From the NCBI GenBank assembly GCA_025869365.1, contig JAOZVV010000089.1, positions 1 to 51,807 on the forward strand: a DNA stretch of 51,807 nt. Reading direction: 5' to 3'. Position numbers and translations under genes: made by a program. Under the pieces are notes generated by a model. It searched no databases. It saw only the letters and a program-made list of their open reading frames with translations, and was not told where the DNA came from. Of the stretch, positions 24,407 to 34,129 are shown piece by piece. Numbering within the stretch: the stretch's first letter is position 1; each line of letters begins with the position of its first letter. Origin of the DNA: Pseudonocardia sp. (GTDB taxonomy: Bacteria; Actinomycetota; Actinomycetes; Mycobacteriales; Pseudonocardiaceae).

Positions 24407-25300
24407 TCAGGACAGCTGAGGCCGGATCTCGGTGTGGAACCGGCCGAACAGCTCACGGGCGTCGTCCGCGGTGCCGCGCATGCCCGGCACGATCAGCTCG
24501 TCGAGGCCGGTGTCCCGCCACCGCCCGATCGTGTCGACGATCTGGGCGACCGACCCGGCCACGACGCCGGGCGGGGCGTCCGCCGCGGACCCGTCGATGT
24601 CCAGCATCGCCTGGGTGGAGCGCCGGATCTCCGCCGGGTCCCGGCCGATGCGCTCGCAGTGCTCGTCGAGGACCGCGGACTTGTGCGCGAACACCTCCGG
24701 CGTGGACCAGCAGTTCCACTCGTCCGCCCGGCGGGCGACGACGCCGAGCATCCGCCGCTCCCCGCTCGCCCCGATCATGATCGGGATGCGGGGGCCGCCG
24801 GCAGGGGTCACGGCGGGGGCGCCCACGACGGAGTAGTGCTTGCCCTCGACCGTGGTCAGCGGGGTCCGGAGCAGGCCGTCGAGCACCTCCAGACCCTCCT
24901 CGAACCGGTCGATCCGCTCGGGCACGGACCCCAGCTCGATGCCGTAGGCCGCGTGCTCGTTGAGCTGCCATCCGGCGCCCACGCCGAGGACCAGCCGTCC
25001 CGCGCCGAGGTCGTCGACCGTCGTGGCGATGTTGGCCAGGACGGCGGGGTGCCGGTAGGTCATCGAGGCGACCAGGCTGCCGAGCCGCACCCGGGGCACC
25101 GCGGCCGCCAGCCCGGCGAGCACGCTGAAACACTCGCGCAGGGCGGTCCCGGAGACCTCCGCCGTGCCCGTGTTGGCCATGAAGTGGTCGGCGACCCAGA
25201 TCCCGTCGTAGCCGGTGGACTCCACCTCGGTGGCCACCGTGAGGATGTCCCGGGCGGACCAGGTGGTGCCCAGCCAGGCGCTGACCGCAAGTTCCCGCAC
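24407..25300 (-). CDS. LLM class F420-dependent oxidoreductase
   Basis: This 297-residue TIM-barrel protein matches the luciferase-like monooxygenase group that uses F420 in actinobacteria. It has ELAVSAWLGTTWSARDIL, GYDGIWVADHFMAN, the segment RLVLGVGAGWQLNEHAAYGIEL near residue 105, GGPRIPIMIGASGERRMLGVVARRADEWN and a late GSVAQIVDTIGRWRDTGLDELIV. The cofactor (F420 or FMN) and substrate are not certain. GTG 25300 is preceded by AGGAG at a good distance. It is divergent from ctpE, with the ctpE promoter candidate between them. Its 3' end is 38 bases from the strong 12-base hairpin at 24335-24368. Confidence 0.88.
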   Translation of the reverse strand: MRELAVSAWLGTTWSARDILTVATEVESTGYDGIWVADHFMANTGTAEVSGTALRECFSVLAGLAAAVPRVRLGSLVASMTYRHPAVLANIATTVDDLGAGRLVLGVGAGWQLNEHAAYGIELGSVPERIDRFEEGLEVLDGLLRTPLTTVEGKHYSVVGAPAVTPAGGPRIPIMIGASGERRMLGVVARRADEWNCWSTPEVFAHKSAVLDEHCERIGRDPAEIRRSTQAMLDIDGSAADAPPGVVAGSVAQIVDTIGRWRDTGLDELIVPGMRGTADDARELFGRFHTEIRPQLS

Positions 25301-25392
25301 GCGTGCTCCTTCGTCGTCGATCGTCTGCCCTCATTAGACGCCGCGGGTCCCGGTGCGCCCGTCCGGGTGTCCGTGTGCCACTCGCGCGTGTC

Positions 25393-25421
25393 TTGTCGAT
25401 GTGCTGTTCGGACGGCACGAT
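25393..25421 (+). promoter_or_regulatory. Candidate promoter for ctpE
   Basis: TTGTCG (25393-25398) and CACGAT (25416-25421) are separated by 17 bases, about 55 bases before the ctpE ATG. The match to housekeeping sigma boxes is moderate. Confidence 0.4.
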
Positions 25422-25475
25422 CGGCCCTGACCCGTTCGGCTCACGTCCGGCCGGCGCCGAACGTTGGGGGAGCCG

Positions 25476-27920
25476 ATGCCCGAGACGACACCGATGATCG
25501 GCGCGCCGCCCGACGTCGCGGGTGCCGCGGCCGCGGGCCTGACCGCGGCCGAGGTGGCCGAGCGGATCGCCGCCGGCCGGACGAACGCGGTCGACGAGCA
25601 CACCAGCCGGAGCATCGGACAGATCGTCCGGGCCAACGTCCTGACCCCGTTCAACGGCCTGCTGGCGACCCTGTTCGTGATCATCCTGGCGACGGGGCGC
25701 TGGCAGAACGGGTTGTTCGGCCTGGTCATCGTCGCGAACACGGCGATCGGGGTGTTCCAGGAGCTGCGGGCCAAGCGCACGCTGGACAGGCTGGCCGTGC
25801 TGAACGCGCCGCGGGCGCACGTCGTCCGGCAGGGGACGGTGTCGGAGATCGCCGTCGCCGGTGTGGTGGCGGACGACCTCCTGGAGCTCCGTGCGGGCGA
25901 CCAGGTCTGCGCGGACGGACCGGTGACGGCGTCGGCCGGCCTCGAGATCGACGAGTCGCTGCTGACCGGCGAGGCGGACCCGGTCCCGAAGTCCCCCGGG
26001 GACCACGTCCGGTCGGGCTCGATCGTCGTCGCGGGCTCCGGCCGGTTCCGGGCGACGGGTGTCGGCGCGGACTCCTACGCCAGGCGGCTGACGGCGGAGG
26101 CCCGCCGGTTCACCGTGGTGCGCTCCGAGCTGGTGTCGGGGACGAACCGGCTGCTCCGGTGGATCTCGCTGATGATGCTGGTGGTGGCGCCGCTGCTGGT
26201 GTGGAGCCAGTTCCGCACCAGCGACACCACCGGCTGGCAGGAGGCGCTGACCGGCACGGTCGCGGCGCTGGTCGGCATGGTGCCCGAGGGCCTGGTGCTG
26301 CTCACCAGCCTGGCCTTCATGGTCGCGACGATCACCCTCGCCCGGAAGCAGACGCTGGTGCAGGAGCTGCCGGCGGTGGAGGTGCTCGCGCGGGTGGACA
26401 CGGTCTGCCTGGACAAGACCGGCACCCTCACCCACGGCGACATCGTGTTCGACCGGCTCGTGCTCCCGGACGGGACCGACCCCGCGGACGAGGCGGACGT
26501 CCGGCAGGCCCTCGCGCTGTTCGCGTCCGGTGCGGACCGCAACGCGACCTCGGCCGCCCTGGCGGAACACTTCACCGGGAGCGCCTGGACCTCGACGGGC
26601 GGCGTGCCGTTCTCCTCGGCCCGGAAGTGGTCCGCGCTCTGCCCGGACGACCACGGCACCTGGGTGTTCGGCGCCCCGGAGATGGTCTTCCCGCACGGGC
26701 CGGACGCCCTGTCCGCGCCCCTGCTGCGGCAGGCGGCGCGGATCGCGGCGGAAGGACGCCGCGTCCTGGTGCTCGCCGCGGCCGAGGACGCTCCGGAGGA
26801 CGACGCGCTGCCACCGGATCTGGTCGCGCACGCGCTGGTCGTTCTCGCGGAACGGGTCCGCGAGGACGCGGCGGACACGTTGCGGTACTTCGCCGAGCAG
26901 GGCGTGGCGCTCACGGTGATCTCCGGGGACAACCCGCTGACGGTCGGAGCGGTCGCGGTGTCCGTGGGCCTGCCGGGCATCACCTCGGCGGCCGAGGCGG
27001 TCGACGCCCGGACGCTGCCGGAGGACCCGGACGCCCTGGCGGACGTCCTGGAGCACGCGGTGGTCTTCGGCCGGGTGAGCCCGCAGCAGAAGCGCGCGAT
27101 CGTCGGTGCCCTGCAGCGCCGCGGGCACGTCGTCGCGATGACCGGGGACGGCGTCAACGACGCGATGGCGCTCAAGGACGCGGACATCGGGGTCGCGATG
27201 GGCAACGGGGCCGCCGCGACCCGGGCGGTGGCCCAGCTCGTGCTGCTCGACGGCAGGTTCGCCCACCTCCCGGACGTGGTCGCCGAGGGCAGGCGGGTGA
27301 TCGCCAACATCGAGCGGGCCGCGAACCTGTTCCTGGTCAAGAACGTGTACTCGCTGGTCCTGGCGCTGGTCGTGGTCGCGACGGCCACCGCCTACCCGCT
27401 CGCGCCGATCCAGCTGACGCTGATCTCGGCCGTCACGATCGGGATCCCGGGCTTCGTGCTCGCGCTGGGCCCGAACCGCCGCCGCTACGTGCCGGGCTTC
27501 CTGCGCCGGGTCCTGCGGTTCTCGATCCCGACCGGGCTGGTCATCGCCACGGCGGCCTACGCGGGCTACCGCGTCGTGCGGGCGGTCGACGACACGGCGG
27601 GGCTGGCGGGCGGCCAGAGCGCCGCGACGATCGTCATCCTCGTCGCGTCGCTGTGGACGCTGACGGTGCTCGCCCGCCCGTTCGCGGTGTGGAAGGCCGG
27701 GCTGGTGGCGGCGATGGTGCTGGCCGTGGCGGTCATCCTCGCGGTCCCCGTCCTGGCGAACGGGGTGTTCCTGCTGGAGGTCACCTGGCTGCGGCTCGGC
27801 ATCGCGGTGGGGATCGGCCTGGTCGCCGGTGTCGTCGTCGAGCTGCTGGGGCGGGCGATCCTCCGGGTCGACGGGTCCGCCCCGCCCCGGGACCGGGTCA
27901 GCCGTCGAGCCGCACGGTGA
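25476..27920 (+). CDS. ctpE: CtpE-like cation-transporting P-type ATPase
   Basis: This 814-residue P-type ATPase has the actuator-domain motif LLTGEADPVPKS (residues 163-), the membrane motif GMVPEGLVLLTS before the phosphorylation site DKTGTLTHGD (Asp313), and TGDGVNDAMALK (residues 556-). The overall sequence, with TAAEVAERIAAGRTN, TRSIGQIVRANV-like start and the QELPAVEVLARVD lead-in, resembles mycobacterial CtpE, reported as a Ca2+ uptake ATPase. No heavy-metal-binding domain is seen and the membrane motif is PEGL rather than CPC, which argues against copper or zinc. ATG 25476 follows a GGGGGA ribosome site. The stop overlaps the convergent Ddn-like gene by 23 bases. The substrate is inferred from the family only. 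Confidence 0.88.
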   Translation: MPETTPMIGAPPDVAGAAAAGLTAAEVAERIAAGRTNAVDEHTSRSIGQIVRANVLTPFNGLLATLFVIILATGRWQNGLFGLVIVANTAIGVFQELRAKRTLDRLAVLNAPRAHVVRQGTVSEIAVAGVVADDLLELRAGDQVCADGPVTASAGLEIDESLLTGEADPVPKSPGDHVRSGSIVVAGSGRFRATGVGADSYARRLTAEARRFTVVRSELVSGTNRLLRWISLMMLVVAPLLVWSQFRTSDTTGWQEALTGTVAALVGMVPEGLVLLTSLAFMVATITLARKQTLVQELPAVEVLARVDTVCLDKTGTLTHGDIVFDRLVLPDGTDPADEADVRQALALFASGADRNATSAALAEHFTGSAWTSTGGVPFSSARKWSALCPDDHGTWVFGAPEMVFPHGPDALSAPLLRQAARIAAEGRRVLVLAAAEDAPEDDALPPDLVAHALVVLAERVREDAADTLRYFAEQGVALTVISGDNPLTVGAVAVSVGLPGITSAAEAVDARTLPEDPDALADVLEHAVVFGRVSPQQKRAIVGALQRRGHVVAMTGDGVNDAMALKDADIGVAMGNGAAATRAVAQLVLLDGRFAHLPDVVAEGRRVIANIERAANLFLVKNVYSLVLALVVVATATAYPLAPIQLTLISAVTIGIPGFVLALGPNRRRYVPGFLRRVLRFSIPTGLVIATAAYAGYRVVRAVDDTAGLAGGQSAATIVILVASLWTLTVLARPFAVWKAGLVAAMVLAVAVILAVPVLANGVFLLEVTWLRLGIAVGIGLVAGVVVELLGRAILRVDGSAPPRDRVSRRAAR

Positions 27921-28281
27921 CCACGACGCCGCCCTCGTCGTCCCGGCGGGCGACGGCGTGCCCGGTCCGGTCACCGCTGCGCCCGTCCCGGCCCTCCCCG
28001 TCCGGCCCGCCGAGGTGCAGCGTGATCGGGCCGCCCTCGCCGAGGAAGTTCCGCCACCAGGACTTGGCGTCCGGCATCACGACGGCGATCGTCACGACGT
28101 CGTCCCGGCGCCGGTAGCCCACCGGGATGGTGAAGGTCCGTCCCGAGCGCCGTCCGGTGTAGGTGACCATCACGAGCTGCCGGCCGACGAACCGGCCCCA
28201 GCGCGCGGAGCCCAGCAGCCCCGCCACGCGGGCGTTCACGAAACCGACGACGGGCCTGACCGCGGGACTGTCGAACCTCAT
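27898..28281 (-). CDS. Nitroreductase/deazaflavin-dependent (Ddn/F420) family protein
   Basis: This 127-residue protein is in the split beta-barrel family that includes the F420-dependent Ddn of mycobacteria. Segments GRQLVMVTYTGRRSGRTFTIPVGYRRRDDVVTIAVVMPDAKSWWRNFLGEGGPITLHLGG form the core barrel and the phosphate/deazaflavin contact (SGRTFTIPV, WWRN). The family reduces quinones or nitro compounds with F420H2, though many members have no known role. It is shorter than typical Ddn (about 150) at the N-terminus. GGAGG sits upstream of ATG 28281. Its 3' end overlaps ctpE by 23 bases on opposite strands, and it is divergent from the DHA2 exporter gene. Confidence 0.82.
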   Translation of the reverse strand: MRFDSPAVRPVVGFVNARVAGLLGSARWGRFVGRQLVMVTYTGRRSGRTFTIPVGYRRRDDVVTIAVVMPDAKSWWRNFLGEGGPITLHLGGPDGEGRDGRSGDRTGHAVARRDDEGGVVVTVRLDG

Positions 28282-28473
28282 GGCACCTCCGGGGAGCTCG
28301 GATCTCCATCGTGCCCCCCGGCCGCGTCGGACGGGTGCGCCGGCCCACCGGGTCGGGGAGCGGTCCGTCCGCGGTCAACTCGGTGGCCGCGTCCGGGCGC
28401 GCGCGGATACCGTCGGGTCTCCACGGCCGGTGCACGATCCTGCCGCGGGCCACCAGGAGAAGGGGACGCCCGA

Positions 28474-29907
28474 ATGACCGGCCAGGTCACCAGCCGAACG
28501 GACACCGGCGCGCCGGTGAACGCGAACCTCGCGATCGGCCTGCTGGTCGGGTCGGCGTTCGTCATGATCCTCAACGAGACGATCATGAGCGTCGCGCTGC
28601 CCGCGCTGATCGTCGACCTGCAGGTCACGGTCGGCACCGCACAGTGGCTCACCAGCGGATTCCTGCTGACGATGGCCGTGGTCATCCCGATCACGGGGTT
28701 CCTGCTGCAGCGGTTCCGGCCGCGGCAGATCTACATCGCGTCGATGACGTCGTTCAGCCTCGGCACGCTGATCTCCGCACTCGCGCCGGGCTTCGCGGTC
28801 CTCATGACGGGCCGGATCGTGCAGGCGTTCGGCACCGCCGTGATGCTCCCGCTCCTCATGACGACGGTCATCCGGCTCGTCCCGCAGGAGCGCCGCGGAG
28901 CGATGATGGGGACGATCACCGTCGTCATCGCCGTCGCGCCGGCCATCGGACCGACGATCTCCGGTGTGATCCTCACCGCACTGGACTGGCGGTGGATGTT
29001 CTGGATCGTGCTGCCGATCGCGCTGGTCGCGCTCGCCGCCGGGGCCCGGTGGCTCCGGGTGGCGGCCGAGACCCGGCGCGTCCCGCTCGACGTGGCGTCG
29101 GTGATCCTCTCCGCCCTCGCCTTCGGTGGGCTGGTCTTCGGGCTGAGCGGCGTCGGCGAGGCTGCCCGGGGCGAGTCGCTGGTGAACCCCTGGATCCCGA
29201 CCGGGATCGGGGTCGTCGCGATCGTCGTGTTCGTGGCCCGGCAGCGACGGCTGCAGCGCGACGGGCGGGCGCTGCTGGACCTGCGCCCGCTGGCGATCCG
29301 GCCGTTCGCGGTGGCGATCGTGCTCGTCGTGCTGAGCATGATGTCGCTGTTCGGCGCGCTGATCCTGCTCCCGCTCTACCTGCAGGACGTGTTGCGGGTC
29401 AGCCCGTTCGTCACCGGCCTGGCCGTCCTGCCCGGCGGGCTCGTCATGGGCCTGCTCGGGCCGGTGGTGGGCCGGCTCTACGACCGGATCGGGGCACGGC
29501 CGCTCGTCATCCCCGGCGCGGTGGTGCTGGCGCTCGCGCTGTGGGCCTTCACCACGCTGAGCGCGACGTCGTCGATCTGGATGGTCGTCGCGATGCACGT
29601 CGTGCTGGTGGTGGGGCTGTCGCTGATGCTCACGCCGCTGATGACCGACGCGCTCGGCCAGCTGCCGGGTGAGCTGGACTCCCACGGCAGCGCCATCCTC
29701 GCGACGCTGCAGCAGGTCGCCGGAGCGGCCGGGACAGCGCTGTTCATCACGGTCATGTCGCTCGCGTCCGCGGACGCGACGGTCGGCACGGACGTCCCGG
29801 GCGCCCGCGCGGCGTTCCTGTGCGCCGCGATCATCGCGACGTGTGCGGTCCCGCTGACGCTGCTCGTCGTCCGCCGCGGCGCGACCCCGGTCGGCGCGGA
29901 CGCCTGA
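28474..29907 (+). CDS. DHA2 family multidrug MFS transporter (14 helices)
   Basis: This 477-residue protein has about 14 membrane helices. The early motif [54 protein letters not shown] matches motif D1 and motif A of the EmrB/QacA/LfrA group. The motif C-like segment is [16 protein letters not shown] after helix 5. The two central helices that make the 14-helix type are visible at [14 protein letters not shown] and nearby. These proteins export drugs, dyes or metabolites by proton antiport; the substrate is unknown. ATG 28474 has an AGAAGGGG site upstream; TACCGT at 28408-28413 is a possible -10 box. No regulator gene adjoins. The stop lies 67 bases before ftsK. Confidence 0.9.
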   Translation: MTGQVTSRTDTGAPVNANLAIGLLVGSAFVMILNETIMSVALPALIVDLQVTVGTAQWLTSGFLLTMAVVIPITGFLLQRFRPRQIYIASMTSFSLGTLISALAPGFAVLMTGRIVQAFGTAVMLPLLMTTVIRLVPQERRGAMMGTITVVIAVAPAIGPTISGVILTALDWRWMFWIVLPIALVALAAGARWLRVAAETRRVPLDVASVILSALAFGGLVFGLSGVGEAARGESLVNPWIPTGIGVVAIVVFVARQRRLQRDGRALLDLRPLAIRPFAVAIVLVVLSMMSLFGALILLPLYLQDVLRVSPFVTGLAVLPGGLVMGLLGPVVGRLYDRIGARPLVIPGAVVLALALWAFTTLSATSSIWMVVAMHVVLVVGLSLMLTPLMTDALGQLPGELDSHGSAILATLQQVAGAAGTALFITVMSLASADATVGTDVPGARAAFLCAAIIATCAVPLTLLVVRRGATPVGADA

Positions 29908-29974
29908 TCCCGGGTCGGGCCCGGGGGTGCGTCGCAACCGGGTTCCGGGGTCCGGTCCGGCTACCGTGGGCGAC

Positions 29975-32557
29975 ATGGCAGGACGCTCGACCACCGGCAG
30001 TGCCGCGGGCAGGGGAGGCAGCACCCGGGCCGCCGCCGGTTCCGCGCGTGGTTCGGGCGCGTCGCGCTCCCGCGCCTCCGGGTCGTCGCGCAAACCCGCG
30101 TCCGGCCGCAAGCCCGCCGCCCGCCGCCCGGCCCCGCAGAAGGGGCCGGACCTGATCGACCGCGGGATCGACGCGGTCGGCCGCGGCGTGGTGAAGGTGG
30201 GGAAGTCCACGGGCAAGGCCGTCGGACGCACCCGCGAGATCGATCCGGCGCACCGCCGGGACGGCCTGGGCGTCGGTTTCATCGTGCTCGCCGTCATCAC
30301 CTGCGCGGGCGTCTGGTGGGGTGCGGGCGGCCCCGTCGGCCGCGGGTTCTCGACCGCGGTCGGGGCGGTGTTCGGCGTCGCCGGCGTGCTGCTGCCGGTG
30401 ATCCTGCTCGGCGTCGGGATCGTCCTGATGACCACGCCCGCCCATCCGGAGGCCCGGCCGCGGATCGCCGTCGGCACGCTCCTGCTCGGCCTCGGCGTGC
30501 TCGGCCTGGTGCACCTGTTCTCCGGCTCCCCGGACGAGCCCGCGCAGTGGGCCACCGGGGGCGGAGCGGTCGGGTACGTGGCCGCGACCCCGCTGGTCAG
30601 CGGCGTCACCGTCTGGGTCGCGGTGCCGATCCTGCTGCTGTTGAGCTTCTACGCGTTCCTCGTCCTCACCGGGATCCCGCTGCGCGAGGTCCCGGACCGG
30701 TTCCGCCGCCTGCTGGGCAAGCCCGAGATCGGCTTCGCCGAGGGGCAGGACGACGGGCAGGACGAGGACCCGTACCAGGACGAGGAGGCGGCCGCCGAGC
30801 CCGCGCCCCCGCGCCGCCGCCCGGCCCGGCGCCGGCAGGCCGCCGTGAGCGAGGCCGACGCCTTCCGGGACGACCCCGCCGGCGAGGAACCCCCGCCCAC
30901 GCCGGAGGAGGAAGAGGAGTACGTCCCGGTCACGCCGCCCGCGCGGAAGAGCCGCCCCGCACCCGCGTCGATCGTCGCGACGCCGCCGGCGGAGACGGTG
31001 CCCGAGCCGGGCGAGGCCGAGCAGATGTCGCTCGCGATCCGCGAGCCCCTCGGCGAGACGGAGTACAAGCTCCCGCCCGCGGACATGCTGCCCACCGGGC
31101 CGGTCCCCAAGACCCGCAGCGCGGCGAACGACGAGATGATCGACCGGATCACCGGCGTGCTGGACCAGTTCAACGTCGACGCGCAGGTCACCGGCTTCAC
31201 CCGCGGGCCGACCGTCACCCGCTACGAGATCGAGCTGGGCCCGGCCGTGAAGGTCGAGAAGATCACCCAGCTGTCCAAGAACATCGCCTACGCCGTGGCC
31301 ACGGACAACGTCCGCATCCTCGCGCCGATCCCGGGCAAGTCCGCGGTGGGCATCGAGGTGCCGAACACGGACCGCGAGATGGTCCGGCTCGGGGACGTCC
31401 TGCGCTCGACGACGGCGCGCACCGAGCAGCACCCCATGGTGATCGGCCTGGGCAAGGACATCGAGGGGCACTTCCTCTGCGCCAACCTGGCGAAGATGCC
31501 CCACCTGCTCGTCGCGGGCTCCACGGGTTCCGGCAAGTCCAGCTTCGTGAACTCGATGCTGGTCTCGCTGCTCTCCCGGGCCACGCCCGAGGAGGTCCGG
31601 ATGATCCTCATCGACCCGAAGATGGTCGAACTGACGCCGTACGAGGGCATCCCGCACCTGATCACGCCCATCATCACCCAGCCCAAGAAGGCCGCGTCCG
31701 CGCTGTCCTGGCTGGTGGAGGAGATGGAGCAGCGCTACCAGGACATGCAGGCCAACAAGGTCCGGCACGTCGACGACTTCAACAAGAAGGTCCGCTCCGG
31801 GGAGATCACCGCGCCGCTCGGCAGCGAGCGGGTCTACCGGCCCTACCCGTACATCCTCTGCATCGTCGACGAGCTCGCGGACCTGATGATGACCGCCCCA
31901 CGAGACGTCGAGGACGCGGTCGTGCGGATCACCCAGAAGGCGCGTGCGGCCGGCATCCACCTGGTGCTGGCGACCCAGCGGCCGTCCGTGGACGTCGTCA
32001 CGGGTCTGATCAAGACGAACGTGCCCTCGCGGCTGGCGTTCGCCACGTCCTCGCTCACGGACAGCCGCGTGATCCTGGACCAGCCCGGCGCCGAGAAGCT
32101 GATCGGCATGGGCGACGGGCTCTTCCTGCCCATGGGGGCCGGCAAGCCGGTCCGGATGCAGGGCGCGTACGTCAGCGACGAGGAGATCTCCGATGTGGTG
32201 TCCTTCACTAAGGACCAGGCCGAACCGACGTACCTGGACGGCGTCACCGCGGCCAAGCAGGGCGAGAAGAAGGAGATCGACCCGGACATCGGGGACGACC
32301 TGGACGTCCTGCTCCAGGCGACCGAACTGATCGTCACCTCCCAGTTCGGCTCCACGTCGATGTTGCAGCGCAAGCTCCGGGTGGGCTTCGCGAAGGCCGG
32401 ACGGCTCATGGACCTGCTGGAAACCCGCGGGATCGTCGGTCCGTCCGAGGGATCGAAGGCCCGCGACGTGCTCATCAAGCCGGACGAGCTGGAGGGCGTG
32501 CTGTGGCTGATGCGCGGCGGCGGCGGCCCCGAACCGGAGCCCGACGCCGAAGGGTGA
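29975..32557 (+). CDS. ftsK: DNA translocase FtsK
   Basis: This 860-residue protein has an Arg/Ser/Gly-rich N-terminus, about four membrane helices (residues ~98-235), an acidic and proline-rich linker, the RecA-like motor with Walker [11 protein letters not shown] (about 513-522) and Walker [14 protein letters not shown], and the winged-helix gamma domain near the end ([35 protein letters not shown]), which reads KOPS-type DNA. FtsK moves the terminus region through the closing septum and activates XerCD at dif. The length suits actinobacteria. TACCGT at 29962-29967 is 7 bases before ATG 29975, so translation is probably leaderless. ArgA, PgsA, ClgR and PspA downstream match the conserved actinobacterial order. 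Confidence 0.96.
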   Translation: MAGRSTTGSAAGRGGSTRAAAGSARGSGASRSRASGSSRKPASGRKPAARRPAPQKGPDLIDRGIDAVGRGVVKVGKSTGKAVGRTREIDPAHRRDGLGVGFIVLAVITCAGVWWGAGGPVGRGFSTAVGAVFGVAGVLLPVILLGVGIVLMTTPAHPEARPRIAVGTLLLGLGVLGLVHLFSGSPDEPAQWATGGGAVGYVAATPLVSGVTVWVAVPILLLLSFYAFLVLTGIPLREVPDRFRRLLGKPEIGFAEGQDDGQDEDPYQDEEAAAEPAPPRRRPARRRQAAVSEADAFRDDPAGEEPPPTPEEEEEYVPVTPPARKSRPAPASIVATPPAETVPEPGEAEQMSLAIREPLGETEYKLPPADMLPTGPVPKTRSAANDEMIDRITGVLDQFNVDAQVTGFTRGPTVTRYEIELGPAVKVEKITQLSKNIAYAVATDNVRILAPIPGKSAVGIEVPNTDREMVRLGDVLRSTTARTEQHPMVIGLGKDIEGHFLCANLAKMPHLLVAGSTGSGKSSFVNSMLVSLLSRATPEEVRMILIDPKMVELTPYEGIPHLITPIITQPKKAASALSWLVEEMEQRYQDMQANKVRHVDDFNKKVRSGEITAPLGSERVYRPYPYILCIVDELADLMMTAPRDVEDAVVRITQKARAAGIHLVLATQRPSVDVVTGLIKTNVPSRLAFATSSLTDSRVILDQPGAEKLIGMGDGLFLPMGAGKPVRMQGAYVSDEEISDVVSFTKDQAEPTYLDGVTAAKQGEKKEIDPDIGDDLDVLLQATELIVTSQFGSTSMLQRKLRVGFAKAGRLMDLLETRGIVGPSEGSKARDVLIKPDELEGVLWLMRGGGGPEPEPDAEG

Positions 32558-32572
32558 GATCGGCGCCACCTC

Positions 32573-32587
32573 GTCACTCACTGTAAC
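32573..32587. promoter_or_regulatory. Direct repeat GTCAC-N5-GTAAC upstream of the yceI-type gene
   Basis: GTCAC (32573-32577) and GTAAC (32583-32587) are spaced 10 bases start to start. Response regulators of the OmpR/MtrA/GlnR type bind such direct half-sites in actinobacteria. The assignment is a guess from pattern only. Confidence 0.25.
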
Positions 32588-32735
32588 GAAGCCCACGTGT
32601 GTGAAGGGTCAACCAGGCCCTCGCACTAGTGATCAGTGACCGAGCGTGTCATCGTGTACAACCGACCGGCACGCCGAGGCTCCCCATCCACGCGATCGCC
32701 GGTCGGTCTTGTCGGTTGTCGGAAGGTCGGGTCCA

Positions 32736-33608
32736 ATGTTCTGGAGCAAACGTCGTCGTGGTCGTGGGGGCGATACGGGCAGGCACGCCCTGGTGCCCAT
32801 CCCGCTCACCGGAGGTCTGCTCAGCGGCCAGGTCCGGGACGGCGAGGGCCGCCCGCTCGCCGGCGCCGAGATCTCGGTCCTGGACCGGACGAGCCGGCGC
32901 ATCGCCCACGCGGACAGCGATCCCTTCGGCTACTTCGCCGCCGCCGTCGTCCCGGGGGAGTACCGGGTGCGCGTCGAGGCCGGCGGGTACCGCGGTGCGG
33001 GCAGCTCCGTCGAGGTCGAGTGGGGCAAGCACGCCGAGCTCCCGCCGATGAACCTGGCGACGGACGAGTCCCTGCTCCCGCCCCCGCCCGGGCTCTACGA
33101 CATCGACTCGGACCACTCGTCGGTCCGCTTCGTCGCCCGGCACATCGGGATGTCCAAGGTCTACGGCCGGTTCAACTCCTTCCGCGGGCAGATCTTCATC
33201 GCGGACCCCTTCGAGGACTCCTCGGTCGACGTCGTGATCGACGCCGCCAGCATCGACACCAACGTCGAGGCCCGGGACACCCATCTGCGCTCCCCGGACT
33301 TCCTGGACGTCGAACGGCACCCGCAGCTGCGCTTCTCCAGCGGCCGGTTCACCCGCCTCGGCGGCAACCGCTGGCAGGTCGACGGGGACCTCACCCTGCA
33401 CGGCCTGACCAGCGACACCTCGCTCGAGACCACGTTCCTCGGACTCCAGGAGTGGAACGGCGTCCGCGCCGGCGCCATCGCCACCACCGAGCTCCACCGC
33501 GAGCACTTCACGCTGAACTGGCAGCAGATGCTGGCCCGCGGGCTCCCGGTCGTCGGCTCGACGATCGAGATCAGCCTGGACATCCAGGCGATCAGCCAGC
33601 AGCAGTAG
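32736..33608 (+). CDS. YceI-like protein with N-terminal carboxypeptidase-regulatory-like domain
   Basis: This 290-residue protein starts with a basic MFWSKRRRGRGG and then a small beta sandwich (residues ~28-105: LSGQVRDGEGRPLAGAEISVLDRTSRR to EYRVRVEAGGYRGAGSSVEVE) like the carboxypeptidase regulatory or transthyretin-type fold. Residues ~113-288 are a YceI lipocalin-like barrel (YDIDSDHSSVRFVARHIGMSKVYGRFNSFRGQ, then DVVIDAASIDTNVEARDTHLRSPDFLDVERHPQLRFSS), a family that binds isoprenoids or other lipids in an extended cavity. No Sec or Tat signal is evident, so it may be cytoplasmic or leave by another route. GGAAGG lies ten bases before ATG 32736. The combination of domains is not rare in Streptomyces-like species but its role is unknown. 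Confidence 0.85.
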   Translation: MFWSKRRRGRGGDTGRHALVPIPLTGGLLSGQVRDGEGRPLAGAEISVLDRTSRRIAHADSDPFGYFAAAVVPGEYRVRVEAGGYRGAGSSVEVEWGKHAELPPMNLATDESLLPPPPGLYDIDSDHSSVRFVARHIGMSKVYGRFNSFRGQIFIADPFEDSSVDVVIDAASIDTNVEARDTHLRSPDFLDVERHPQLRFSSGRFTRLGGNRWQVDGDLTLHGLTSDTSLETTFLGLQEWNGVRAGAIATTELHREHFTLNWQQMLARGLPVVGSTIEISLDIQAISQQQ

Positions 33609-33612
33609 CCCG

Positions 33613-33633
33613 CGCCGCGGGTGCGCCGCGGCG
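33613..33633. terminator. Two-way hairpin between yceI-type and trmL genes
   Basis: CGCCGCGG (33613-33620) and CCGCGGCG (33626-33633) form a perfect 8-base stem with a GTGCG loop between two convergent stop codons. It could end both transcripts. Confidence 0.6.
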
Positions 33634-33642
33634 ACGGTTCGT

Positions 33643-34116
33643 TCAGAGGGCGGCGGCGCCGGTGAACCCGTGCTGGCGCCACGCCTCGTACACCGCGACC
33701 GACGCCGCGTTGGCGAGGTTGAGCGAGCGGGAGCCCGGCTGCATCGGCAGCCGTAGCCGGTCGGTCACCTCGGCGGCGTGCGCCACCTCCGCGGGCAGGC
33801 CGGTGGACTCGCAGCCGAAGAGCAGGACGTCCCCGGGGGCGTAGGCGACGTCCGAGTAGCCGGTGGTCGCCGCCGTGGTGAAGGCCCACACCCGGGGCCC
33901 GGGCAGCACGGCCTTCCACAGGGCGTCGAGGTCCCGGTGGACGTGCAGGTCCGCGAGCTCGTGGTAGTCCAGCCCCGCGCGGCGGACGTTGCGGGCATCG
34001 AGGGAGAACCCCAGCGGCTCGACGAGGTGCAGCTCCGCGCCCGTGTTCGCCGCCAGCCGGATCGCGCTGCCGGTGTTGGGCGGGATCTCGGGTGCGTGGA
34101 AGACGATCCGGAACAC
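33643..34116 (-). CDS. trmL: tRNA (cytidine/uridine-34 2'-O)-methyltransferase TrmL
   Basis: This 157-residue SPOUT methyltransferase matches the short TrmL type: start FRIVFHAPEIPPNTGSAIRLAANTGAELHLVEPLGF, then ARNVRRAGLDYHEL, and the SAM-knot motifs LLFGCESTGLPAEV and LPMQPGSRSLNLANAASVAVYEAWRQ. TrmL puts a 2'-O-methyl on the wobble base of some tRNA-Leu; actinobacterial targets are not readable here. GTG 34116 is 7 bases after TAGACA with no ribosome site; that box overlaps the AraC stop codon on the same strand. Despite that spacing, the gene is probably expressed on its own. It is convergent with the YceI gene. Confidence 0.92.
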   Translation of the reverse strand: MFRIVFHAPEIPPNTGSAIRLAANTGAELHLVEPLGFSLDARNVRRAGLDYHELADLHVHRDLDALWKAVLPGPRVWAFTTAATTGYSDVAYAPGDVLLFGCESTGLPAEVAHAAEVTDRLRLPMQPGSRSLNLANAASVAVYEAWRQHGFTGAAAL

Positions 34117-34129
34117 GGGTGTCTGTCTA

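Noticed and set aside
24305..28117. Large plus-strand ORF over LLM and ctpE genes
   Set aside because: A shadow of the real LLM and CtpE frames, full of Arg and Gly runs without any fold.
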